This document shows positions 36,673 to 44,141 of a stretch of DNA of 63,175 bases, piece after piece. Source of the DNA: Desulfovibrio sp. OH1186_COT-070 (lineage in GTDB: Bacteria; Desulfobacterota; Desulfovibrionia; Desulfovibrionales; Desulfovibrionaceae); NCBI RefSeq assembly GCF_003860215.1, contig NZ_RQYH01000012.1:1-63175 (forward strand). The letters run 5' to 3'. Made by a program: the position numbers and the translations under genes. Positions within the stretch are counted from its first letter, which is position 1; each line of letters opens with the position of its first letter. Below the pieces are notes generated by a model that had not been told where the DNA came from, searched no databases, and saw only the letters and a list, made by a program, of their open reading frames with translations.

Positions 36673-36932
36673 GGCGCTGACTCCTTGCCGAAAATACCGG
36701 CGCAAGCATTCTTGCAGGAATCATGCCTGCTGCCACGAGAAGCGCATTCACGCCGCGCATAAAGAGCGCTGGAGGCGGCTACCCGGGTGCCGCAGGCATT
36801 ATTTCCGGCATATTGGCGAACAACGGTTGCGCATCGTATTCGGCAGAGCGTAAACGCAAACTCTTCTGCCTCGCAGATTACCGGCCATGCAGACGGCATA
36901 CTGCTGCTCCCGGCAGCAACTTTCCCGATAGC
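36673..36932. other. Intergenic region upstream of flgI
   Basis: About 260 nt with no convincing gene. On the minus strand GCCGAATA (36837-36844) with AAGAGTTT 13 nt before it (36858-36865) loosely resembles a flagellar sigma-28 promoter, 165 nt before flgI. A TGCTG...CAGCA hairpin lies at about 36902-36918. A plus-strand frame across this region has no ribosome site or family features. Confidence 0.3.
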
Positions 36933-36961
36933 TTGACAGGGTATGACAGATTGCCTATTTT
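36933..36961 (+). promoter_or_regulatory. Strong promoter of the isochorismate cassette
   Basis: Consensus TTGACA (36933-36938), 17-nt spacer and TATTTT (36956-36961), followed by A-rich DNA. The next start codon is 190 nt downstream, leaving a long leader. Confidence 0.7.
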
Positions 36962-36967
36962 AAAAAA

Positions 36968-37150
36968 AGAAAATGAATTTTATATTCAAAAAGTACATCC
37001 TTGCAGCAACCCTCTGGGCTCCCATGACCCAGCGCCTGTTACGCCTCACTCCCGTTCAGGTTTCGTGTGAGAATCCGCACGTCTGAAACAGGAAAACAAG
37101 CCTCCGATCATGGCCAGGCGGTTCAAGACCGCGATTATAGGAGACAATAC
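36968..37150 (+). promoter_or_regulatory. Structured leader before the isochorismate cassette
   Basis: The leader can fold into at least two hairpins: one at about 37052-37090 (GTTTC/GAAAC outer pairs, CGTGTG/CGCACG inner pairs) and a compact GCGGT-TCAAG-ACCGC at 37118-37132, only 6 nt before the AGGAGA ribosome site (37139-37144). The second stem could block ribosome access. No T-run follows, so translational control is more likely than termination. I recognise no known riboswitch class. Confidence 0.4.
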
Positions 37151-37474
37151 TTGAAACCACCTGACGCATGCCAAAATCTTGGAGAGATACGTTGCGAAAT
37201 TGACCGCTTGGACGGAGAAATGATCCGCCTTCTCGGCCAACGCCTTGCCTATGTTCTTGCAGCGGCGCAGTTTAAAAAAAATGAAGAAGATATCCCTGCT
37301 CCGGAACGGGTAAGGGATATGCTGGCAGATCGGCGGACATGGGCAAAAAAAAATGGGCTTTCTGAAAACTTCATTGAAGCACTATTCGAGCAGATCACCA
37401 GTTGGTACATTGCGACGCAGATTGGGCACTGGCGGAAAATACGCGGTCAGATCAGGGACAACAGTCATGGTTGA
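37151..37474 (+). CDS. pchB: Isochorismate pyruvate-lyase / AroQ-type chorismate mutase
   Basis: The 107-residue protein matches PchB along its length: KPPDACQNLGEIRCEIDRLD, LLGQRLAYVLAAAQFK, IPAPERV, and FIEALFEQITSWYIATQIGHW. PchB turns isochorismate into salicylate and pyruvate and has weak chorismate mutase activity. The start is TTG 37151, supported by AGGAGA 6 nt upstream and by family alignment; no ATG is suitably placed. It overlaps the isochorismate synthase gene by 8 nt, as expected for a substrate-channelling pair. A plain chorismate mutase role is the main alternative. Confidence 0.82.
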   Translation: MKPPDACQNLGEIRCEIDRLDGEMIRLLGQRLAYVLAAAQFKKNEEDIPAPERVRDMLADRRTWAKKNGLSENFIEALFEQITSWYIATQIGHWRKIRGQIRDNSHG

Positions 37475-38864
37475 AGCACTACAGCGCCCCCTGCGTTCCG
37501 CCATTCGGAACGCTTGCCAAAACGCATCCCAACAAAGACAACCCGCGCTTGCCATCACGGCTGCTTCTGTGCCCCGGATGAACCTGCTTTCGGCTTTTGC
37601 CCGCTATTCACCGCATATGAACGCGAACTTGTGGTTCGGACTCACAAAAAAATCAATACTCGGGCTTGGGGCGGCCATCGAATGCACCGGGCACGGCGCA
37701 GACAGATTTACAGATGTTTCGGCGAGGTGGCATGACCTTATCAAAAATGCCGTGACCGAGGGTGATACTGCCCCTGTTGCTCTTGGCGGATTCCGCTTTG
37801 ACACCGCCTGCCCGGCATCTCCGATGTGGGCGGGATTTGCGGACGGCGCCCTGGTGATTCCGCGAGTGACTATTCTTCAAAACGGCGCCGAGTACTGCCG
37901 CATTGTTGCGGCGGATTATGCCCCCCCTGGTGCTGATGCCGATGCCCGGATCAGGAATATATGCTCTGGCTTCAATATCGGGGAGAACGAACGAAACATG
38001 CCGCCTCCCGAACAGGAAGGGCACATCTCCATTTTTGACTCTGGCAACGCGAGGAAACAATGGCAGAATCTTGTTCATAACGCGCTGGACGCTATCTCGC
38101 GAGGTCTGGCAAAAAAAATTGTGGCCGCGCGCATGATACGCGCCACATCCACCACCCCCTTCGCTGTGCCCAATATTGTAAAACGCCTGCACGCGAAAAA
38201 CCCCCAAGCCACTGTATTCGCATTTGGCCGGTGCGGGACCTACTTTGTGGGTGCTACACCGGAGATACTCATCACCGCCAAGGAACGCTCTTTTCAGACC
38301 ATGGCCCTAGCTGGAAGCGCTCCCCGAAGTGGAGATCCCGCGCGGGACGCAGAACTGGGGCAGGCGCTTCTTGTCTCTGACAAAGACCGGATTGAACACG
38401 ACTTTGTGGTGCAGGCGGTGTTGCGATCCTTGCAGCCACATTGCGAAACCCTTGTGGCCGATTCTGCACCGTCCTTGCACAAACTGCATAAGGTGCAACA
38501 TCTTATCACGCACTTCAAAGGAAATCTTTCCTCCGGCCAAAATCTTCTTGATATAGTAGCCCATCTGCACCCCACTCCTGCGGTGGGCGGAGCTCCCACA
38601 GAGTTTGCGCTGGCTTTCCTGCGTGAGTACGAAGGCATTGATCGGGGGTGGTACGCAGGCCCCGTGGGGTGGCTTGATGCCGAAAACAATGGGGAGTTTA
38701 TGGTGGCCCTGCGCTCAGGCGTAATCTGCGGAGAAAACGCTGCTCTTTTTGCCGGTTGCGGACTTGTGGCGAACTCTGACCCAGATATGGAGTATCAGGA
38801 AACGCGGTTCAAATTTTCCACAATGCTTGACGGTTTGTGCCTCACCCATGGCGATGGAGAATAA
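37467..38864 (+). CDS. Isochorismate synthase (MenF/EntC/PchA family)
   Basis: Isomerises chorismate to isochorismate. The 465-residue protein has the MST-family C-terminal core: FVGATPEILITAKE, MALAGSAPRSGDP, LLVSDKDRIEHDFVV, LHPTPAVGGAP, GWYAGPVGWLDAENNGEFMVALRS and FAGCGLVANSDPDMEYQET. It is paired with a PchB-like lyase, so salicylate is the predicted product. The N-terminal 150 residues are poorly conserved, as is normal. Base composition looks lower in GC than in the flanking genes. Confidence 0.85.
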   Translation: MVEALQRPLRSAIRNACQNASQQRQPALAITAASVPRMNLLSAFARYSPHMNANLWFGLTKKSILGLGAAIECTGHGADRFTDVSARWHDLIKNAVTEGDTAPVALGGFRFDTACPASPMWAGFADGALVIPRVTILQNGAEYCRIVAADYAPPGADADARIRNICSGFNIGENERNMPPPEQEGHISIFDSGNARKQWQNLVHNALDAISRGLAKKIVAARMIRATSTTPFAVPNIVKRLHAKNPQATVFAFGRCGTYFVGATPEILITAKERSFQTMALAGSAPRSGDPARDAELGQALLVSDKDRIEHDFVVQAVLRSLQPHCETLVADSAPSLHKLHKVQHLITHFKGNLSSGQNLLDIVAHLHPTPAVGGAPTEFALAFLREYEGIDRGWYAGPVGWLDAENNGEFMVALRSGVICGENAALFAGCGLVANSDPDMEYQETRFKFSTMLDGLCLTHGDGE

Positions 38865-38925
38865 GAAATTCAGGCAGCCACCGGGATCTTACCGGCGATC
38901 GGAACACTCAGGCAAGGATGCAGCA

Positions 38926-39774
38926 ATGAACACAGGCAAAGAAAACCGTCTTGCCCGTATTATCAGCAAAAAGTCCAACCGAGCACTTATTGTGCCCATG
39001 GATCACGGCGTAACGGCAGGGCCCATACAGGGCCTGACCGAAATGCACGCAACCATGAATGACATGGTTGCCGGGGGTGCGGACGCGCTGGTTCTGCACA
39101 AGGGGCTTATCCGCCGGTGCCGCTTTGCAGACGGGAAGCGCACGGCCTTGATAATGCATCTTTCGGCCTCCACCAGTTTGTCGCCCCATACCAACAGCAA
39201 AACACTTGTGGGGTCTGTGGAAGAGGCCCTGCGGCTTGGGGTTGATGCTGTTTCTGTGCATATCAACCTGGGGGATTCCAGAGAGCATGAAATGCTGACG
39301 GATATGGGCCGCGTAGCCGGACAGTGTGAAAATTGGGGCATGCCTCTGCTTGCCATGGTATATGCACGCGGTCCGCATGTCAAAAATTCTCATGCCCCTT
39401 CCGTGGTGACCCATTGCGCGCGAGTGGGCATGGAACTGGGAGCTGATATTGTCAAAGTTCCCTATACAGACGAGGCAAACACCTTCGCCGATGTTGTGAA
39501 AGCATGCGGAATACCAGTGGTGCTTGCCGGAGGAAAGCGCATAACATCGGATCGCGACTTTCTGACCATGGCTGCGGACGCCATCAAGGCTGGTGCATCG
39601 GGTTTGTCCGTCGGCCGTAATATTTTTCAGCATCCACGGCGCGGGAAGCTGTTAAAAGCTTTGAGAGGCATCGTGCATGACAATGCAACAGTGGACGAAG
39701 CGCTGACAACACTGCTGGAATCGGGCAACGACTCTCCTCCCACTCAGGGTTTCAGTCTTGCACACTCTGAATGA
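38926..39774 (+). CDS. DhnA-type class I aldolase (ADH synthase family)
   Basis: The 282-residue protein is a TIM-barrel Schiff-base aldolase: PMDHGVTAGPIQGL, LHKGL, HLSASTSLSPHTN, SVHINLGDSREHEML, Tyr in MVYARGP, and the Schiff-base lysine in ADIVKVPYTDE. The pattern fits 2-amino-3,7-dideoxy-D-threo-hept-6-ulosonate synthase, the first step of the alternative route to dehydroquinate, more than ordinary fructose-bisphosphate aldolase. AAGGA lies 7 nt upstream of ATG 38926. It follows the isochorismate synthase by 61 nt on the same strand, so the cassette couples entry into, and exit from, the chorismate pathway. Confidence 0.78.
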   Translation: MNTGKENRLARIISKKSNRALIVPMDHGVTAGPIQGLTEMHATMNDMVAGGADALVLHKGLIRRCRFADGKRTALIMHLSASTSLSPHTNSKTLVGSVEEALRLGVDAVSVHINLGDSREHEMLTDMGRVAGQCENWGMPLLAMVYARGPHVKNSHAPSVVTHCARVGMELGADIVKVPYTDEANTFADVVKACGIPVVLAGGKRITSDRDFLTMAADAIKAGASGLSVGRNIFQHPRRGKLLKALRGIVHDNATVDEALTTLLESGNDSPPTQGFSLAHSE

Positions 39775-39812
39775 GCCTTGAACCATACAATCCACTGTCA
39801 ACGCGAACAGAC

Positions 39813-41717
39813 CTACTCCGGCAGGTGGTATGTGCGCGCAAAAATTTCGCCGCCCACAATGCCATATTCCCCATCGGCATACTGCACCAGCCAGTCGCCG
39901 GGGCTGCCGACCAATACCCCCTTGCCGCCGGGCAGCGCCACAGCGGCGGGCTCACCAAGCAGCAGGGCGCGCGCCTTGCCCGGCAGGGAAACATACATGC
40001 CCTCCTCTCCGCTTTGCGCGTAGGTTTGCTCAAAGCGCTGCCGACTCACCGGCCAGCACTCCCCTTCCGTGCCTGTGATCAGGGCATCCCCCGCCGCATG
40101 GGCCACAGGGCCTTCACGCGTTTGCAGTATCCCTTCTGTGGCGGCAAAGGATACGCGCACGGGGACGGGGCGTTTGACAGCCGGGCGTGCCTCGGGCAGG
40201 CAGGCAAGGTCCACGCCGGTCATGTCTCTGGCGTAAATTTTTTCAAAAATGGCTGCGGTCACGATATAGATGTCGCCGGGAGCGCGAACAACCAGCCAGT
40301 CCCCGGGGCCGCCGGACACATAATTGGTTTGATCCCAGAGCGTGAAGATCTTCACCCTTCTGTCAAGGCGCATGGCCCGGACGGCGTCCGTGCCTGTGCT
40401 GACGCAGGCCCTGGCATGCCGCAGCAATTCGATACGCCTGCCCGAGGCTTTTTCCAGTGCGGCGGGAGCATAGGCCAGGTCAAGGCCGGGAGCTTCGGCC
40501 AGAGGGCGGTAATTGCGCGCAAACACGTCCTGCCGGATGGGATAGACCTCGCCGCTGATGCCGATCATGAGCATGTCGCCCACGTCCACGGTCACGTCAA
40601 TATCGCCTTCAAGCATGCGCAACTGCACTTCACGGCGTGCGGAAAAAAGGTCAGCGCAGGGCACAAAGGCCTGCCGGACGGGCAGCTTGCGAAAAGCTCC
40701 CATGCCTTCCGGTTCAGGCAGCATGCGCAGGCTCTGCGGATCGTTGCAGTCCAGCACCGTGAACGCGGTGAGGTATTCCCGGATACGGGTGTCGAAATAT
40801 TCCCGCTCCGGCATGGAGCCGCGGCATTCGCCGTATTTCTGCCGCGCCAGGTATCCCCCGGCTTTCTCCCTATGCCCGCCGCCGCTTCCCATGCCGGAGG
40901 CAAGCCATGCCGCCAGCTCCGAGGCTTTTGCCTCGCGCACCGAGGTGCGGACGGAAAATTTGACGTCTCCGTTGGGCAGCAGGGAATAGGCCACCACCAT
41001 GTCCACCGTGTCCACCTGCATGGCAAGGTCGCTGACAAAGCCGAGAATATTGGGATCGCAGGGAGGAACGGGGATCAGGGCATAGCGGTATTCGCCGTTG
41101 GCGGAAAAATTGCTCAGGGCCTGCGACACGGTATGCAGGTCGTTTCGTGACAGGTTGGACAGTTTGAGCCTGTTGAGAATGGCAGTATTGACGTGCAGCG
41201 CGTCCCACATGTCGCGGTCCGTGGGGTGGCGCACTTCGGCAAAGCCGTTGGTGTCGGTAAACAGGCCGTAGTGCAGCGCTGTGGAAAGGGCTTCGTCCGG
41301 CACGAAGGACTCGCGCCGGAGCATGTCCCACACCAGCGTGGCGCAACTGCCCAGCCAGGGCCGCAGTTCGCTCAGGGGGGGGAGTTCCTGTTCCTGGATA
41401 TGGTGGTCGATGACCGCCACGCACGGAGCGTCCACCCTGCTCACATTGCCCGCCCCGTACTGGCAGTCCACCGTGACGAGCAGGCCGTCCCACGCGGTCA
41501 TGCCGGGCAGATGGCGCACCGGGATGCCCAATGCCTCGATCATGAGCAAAAGGTTGGGCTTGGTCACCGGCGGCCCGGCGTAGAACAGCAGGGGGTCTTT
41601 TCCGGCGGCGGAAAAATAGCGGTGCAGGGCAAAGCCCGCCGCCAGCGCGTCCGCGTCCGGCACGTTGTGGCACTGCACGGCAATGGGCCCGTACTGGAGA
41701 AGATCGTGCAGGTTCAC
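39813..41717 (-). CDS. DHH-family phosphoesterase with four C-terminal repeats
   Basis: Residues 1-about 325 form a DHH/DHHA1 unit: HNVPDADALAAG (residues 17-28), VTVDCQ (Asp84), the DHH motif VIDHHI (residues 103-107) and the glycine-rich GSGGGHREKAGGYL (277-290). Such enzymes cleave nanoRNA, pAp or cyclic dinucleotides. Residues about 370-634 are unusual: four repeats of the form GD(W/L)hh...G.hY.h....F...Y, at about 380-403, 472-495, 543-566 and 607-630. The start is GTG 41717 in a GTGA overlap with the TIR-LRR gene, so the two are translationally coupled. Substrate unknown. Confidence 0.75.
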   Translation of the reverse strand: MNLHDLLQYGPIAVQCHNVPDADALAAGFALHRYFSAAGKDPLLFYAGPPVTKPNLLLMIEALGIPVRHLPGMTAWDGLLVTVDCQYGAGNVSRVDAPCVAVIDHHIQEQELPPLSELRPWLGSCATLVWDMLRRESFVPDEALSTALHYGLFTDTNGFAEVRHPTDRDMWDALHVNTAILNRLKLSNLSRNDLHTVSQALSNFSANGEYRYALIPVPPCDPNILGFVSDLAMQVDTVDMVVAYSLLPNGDVKFSVRTSVREAKASELAAWLASGMGSGGGHREKAGGYLARQKYGECRGSMPEREYFDTRIREYLTAFTVLDCNDPQSLRMLPEPEGMGAFRKLPVRQAFVPCADLFSARREVQLRMLEGDIDVTVDVGDMLMIGISGEVYPIRQDVFARNYRPLAEAPGLDLAYAPAALEKASGRRIELLRHARACVSTGTDAVRAMRLDRRVKIFTLWDQTNYVSGGPGDWLVVRAPGDIYIVTAAIFEKIYARDMTGVDLACLPEARPAVKRPVPVRVSFAATEGILQTREGPVAHAAGDALITGTEGECWPVSRQRFEQTYAQSGEEGMYVSLPGKARALLLGEPAAVALPGGKGVLVGSPGDWLVQYADGEYGIVGGEIFARTYHLPE

Positions 41718-42865
41718 TGCGCGGGGCCTCCTTCCCTCTTGACTTCGCAGTTGGGCGGAAGGTCCGTCACAAAGCGCCGCAGAGACTCCTCATCCAGGCC
41801 GTTGCCCGAAGAATCCAGAATCAGGGTGCGCAGTTTGCGCAGGTATTTGCCGAGCTCAAGGTCCGTAATGGGCACGCCGCTCAAATCCAGCACTTCCAAC
41901 TGCCGCAAGGGGCGCAACTGCTTCAGGTCTTTTACCGGATTGCCCGCGAGCGACAGGCCCGTGAGGCTGTTTTTCAAGCCGTACAGGGGCGCAAGGTCTT
42001 CAATGCGGTTGTGCCCAAGCCCCAAGAACAGCAGTCCGTGCAGGGAGGCCAGGGGACGGATGTCGGCAATCCGGTTGTTTTCGAGATCAAGCAGGTTCAG
42101 GCCGCGCGCGTGCGCCAGAAGCCCGATGTCGGTGATGCCGCGCCCGGCCAGGGAAAGTTTGCCGTGCAGCCCCGCCAGGTCTTCGGCCGCAAGGCGGCCG
42201 TGGGGACGGGAAAGCTCCTGCCGCAGGGCGGATTCCAACTGCGGATCCACGAACTCAAGCCCCTGCCCGGTCAAGCGCGGCAGCAGAAAAAAGGCAGCGC
42301 CTCCCAGCAGGGCAAGGAGCACAAGCCCCAGCAGCACGTTTCTGACGCCGCGCCGGGAAGAAACCGCCACGGGGGCGCGGCGCGGCGTGCCGACGCCCGG
42401 CGCGGCCTTTGCGGCAGGAATGCCGCGCGTCCGCTCCGGCAGCAGGGCGCTGAACATGCGCTCATAGAATTTTTCTTTTTCGTGAAAACGGTTTTCCAGA
42501 AGAGCCTGGATATTGCCGAGTTGCATCTTCAGCCCGAGGGGAAGCTCCGCCTCTTCCACATGGACGCAGAGCATGGTTTTTCTCTGGTCGATGGCAAAGA
42601 CGATTTCCTTGCGCACATTGTGCGAGGCAATGGCAGCGGCGGAAATGAAGACCAGAAAAATTTCGGCATTGGCCAGCGCACTGGCAATTTCGTCAGACCA
42701 GTCCGTTCCGGGATCAATGCCCTCATCGTACCAGATGCGGAAGCCTTCTTCATGCAGGCGTGTGATGTGCGCAAAGACCACTTCGGAATTTTTGTGCGCA
42801 TAGCTCACAAAAATGTACGGATCATCGCCCTTGTAGGCCGCGAAAGGGGGGATCAGACTTTCCAT
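41714..42865 (-). CDS. TIR domain - transmembrane - leucine-rich repeat protein
   Basis: Of the 383 residues, about 16-110 form a TIR domain (PYIFVSYAHKNSEVV, GFRIWYDEGIDPGTDWSDEI, IFLVFISAAAIASHNVRKEI); Glu87 is placed where TIR NADases have their catalytic glutamate. A basic Pro/Ala linker (RRAPVAVSSRRGVR) precedes one membrane helix at about 176-196, and residues 235-350 carry about five leucine-rich repeats (LNLLDLENNRIADI, LLFLGLGHNRIEDL, LTGLSLAGNPVKDL, LEVLDLSGVPITDL, LRTLILDSSGNGL). The positive-inside rule puts the TIR in the cytoplasm and the LRR outside. ATG 42865 follows GAGGG. Overlaps the DHH gene by 4 nt. Confidence 0.8.
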   Translation of the reverse strand: MESLIPPFAAYKGDDPYIFVSYAHKNSEVVFAHITRLHEEGFRIWYDEGIDPGTDWSDEIASALANAEIFLVFISAAAIASHNVRKEIVFAIDQRKTMLCVHVEEAELPLGLKMQLGNIQALLENRFHEKEKFYERMFSALLPERTRGIPAAKAAPGVGTPRRAPVAVSSRRGVRNVLLGLVLLALLGGAAFFLLPRLTGQGLEFVDPQLESALRQELSRPHGRLAAEDLAGLHGKLSLAGRGITDIGLLAHARGLNLLDLENNRIADIRPLASLHGLLFLGLGHNRIEDLAPLYGLKNSLTGLSLAGNPVKDLKQLRPLRQLEVLDLSGVPITDLELGKYLRKLRTLILDSSGNGLDEESLRRFVTDLPPNCEVKREGGPAQ

Positions 42866-42973
42866 GATGCCCTCATTGTGTTCGCCCTTGTTTGTATGGA
42901 GAAACCGCTCACCGCATAGCACAAAGCGGAAAAGGCGGCAAACGCGAAACCGCCCATCACTGCGGGCGCACGC

Positions 42974-43001
42974 TTGCCCTGCCCGCAGAAGTCCGTATAT
43001 C
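42974..43001 (+). promoter_or_regulatory. Candidate promoter for the exporter gene
   Basis: TTGCCC (42974-42979), 16-nt spacer, TATATC (42996-43001) in the 228-nt divergent region between the TIR-LRR gene and the exporter. The minus-strand promoter for the TIR operon must also lie in this region; I cannot pick one. Confidence 0.35.
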
Positions 43002-43093
43002 TGGATCGTTGGGTACACAAACAGCGCATGCTGGCAGGAAGGCACGGCCGCACGCCAGCATACATGCAGGGGCACAGGCTACAGGGAGCAGGA

Positions 43094-44047
43094 ATGAAAA
43101 ACCTCAGGGACGCGCTTGAGCGCAGGCAAATCGCCATATACCTCTGCACCGTTCTCGCGGCGGCGGCGCTCTCCCGCTTTTTTCCCGCCACGGCCCTGCT
43201 GGAGGAATATGTCAATGCAGCGCTGGCCGTCATGCTGTTTTTTACCTTTTTGCAGGTTCCCGTGACGGAGATGGGGAAAATTCTCACCGAAGGCAGATTT
43301 TTGGCCGCACTGCTCGTGACCAACTTCATCGTCCTGCCCCTGTCCATTTTTCTGCTTCTGCCCCTTTTTCCCGCCGATCCTGCCATACGGCTCGGCATTC
43401 TGCTGGTGCTGCTCACTCCGTGCATTGACTATGTGGTCACTTTTTCCCACATGGGCAATGCCGACGCACAACGGCTGGCAGCGGCAACGCCCGTGCTCCT
43501 GCTGGCCCAGATGCTGCTTCTGCCGGTGTTTCTGGGCCTGTTTCCGGGCATTGCGGCAAGCGGCCTTTTGCGGGCCGGGCCTTTTCTGCATGCCTTTGCC
43601 GTGCTCATTCTCCTGCCGCTTGTCTGCGCCGGGCTTGTGCAGCACAAGGAAAAAAGAAAACCTTCGCCGTTCACCGCCCCGGACTTTCTGGGGATATTCT
43701 GCGTTCCCTCCACGGCTGTTGTGCTTTTTTGCATCATCGCCTCTGTCATGCCCCACATCGAACCCGCCCGCGACGCCGCCCTGCGTGCCGCGCCCCTGTT
43801 CGTCATTTTTGCCCTTGCCGCCCCCGCCCTTGGCTGGGGGGTGAGCCGCCTTTTTCGCACAGACGCTTTTGCGGGCAGAGCCATTGCCTTCAGCGCCGGA
43901 ACGCGAAACTCGCTGGTTGTGCTGTCGCTCGCGGTTTCGCTGCCCGGAGCCGCGCCGGTACTGCCCGCGGTCATCGTAACCCAGACCCTTGTGGAACTGG
44001 CGGCCGAGCTTGCCTACATCCGGTATATCGCGCGGTGGGGGCAATAG
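43094..44047 (+). CDS. ACR3/BASS-superfamily transporter (arsenic-resistance-like)
   Basis: The 317-residue protein has about ten membrane helices and the BASS/ACR3 fold. LTPCIDYVVTFSHMGNADAQR resembles the conserved cysteine-bearing segment of ACR3 arsenite exporters, and SAGTRNSLVVLSLAVSLP the second signature. GGGAG lies 5 nt upstream of ATG 43094. No arsR or arsC is near, so an anion or organic-acid substrate is also possible. Confidence 0.65.
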   Translation: MKNLRDALERRQIAIYLCTVLAAAALSRFFPATALLEEYVNAALAVMLFFTFLQVPVTEMGKILTEGRFLAALLVTNFIVLPLSIFLLLPLFPADPAIRLGILLVLLTPCIDYVVTFSHMGNADAQRLAAATPVLLLAQMLLLPVFLGLFPGIAASGLLRAGPFLHAFAVLILLPLVCAGLVQHKEKRKPSPFTAPDFLGIFCVPSTAVVLFCIIASVMPHIEPARDAALRAAPLFVIFALAAPALGWGVSRLFRTDAFAGRAIAFSAGTRNSLVVLSLAVSLPGAAPVLPAVIVTQTLVELAAELAYIRYIARWGQ

Positions 44048-44063
44048 TTTTTGCACCCATGGC

Positions 44064-44096
44064 AAAGGCCGGACACAATACTGTGCCCGGCCTTTT
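44064..44096. terminator. Bidirectional terminator between convergent genes
   Basis: AAAGGCCGG (44064-44072) pairs with CCGGCCTTT (44087-44095), with inner CACA/TGTG pairs, followed by TTTT on the plus strand and by TTT on the minus strand. It separates the exporter from the convergent chemoreceptor. Confidence 0.85.
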
Positions 44097-44141
44097 GTAA
44101 TAGCAGTCCGCTCCCCTTTTCAGGCTACGAACCGCAAGGAT

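Noticed and set aside
36723..37070. A plus-strand frame between flgI and the isochorismate cassette
   Set aside because: No ribosome site, no family features, and it crosses the cassette promoter.
37024..37086. A 20-codon frame (MTQRLLRLTPVQV...) in the cassette leader, considered as an attenuator peptide
   Set aside because: It lacks a ribosome site and has no run of aromatic or other regulatory codons.
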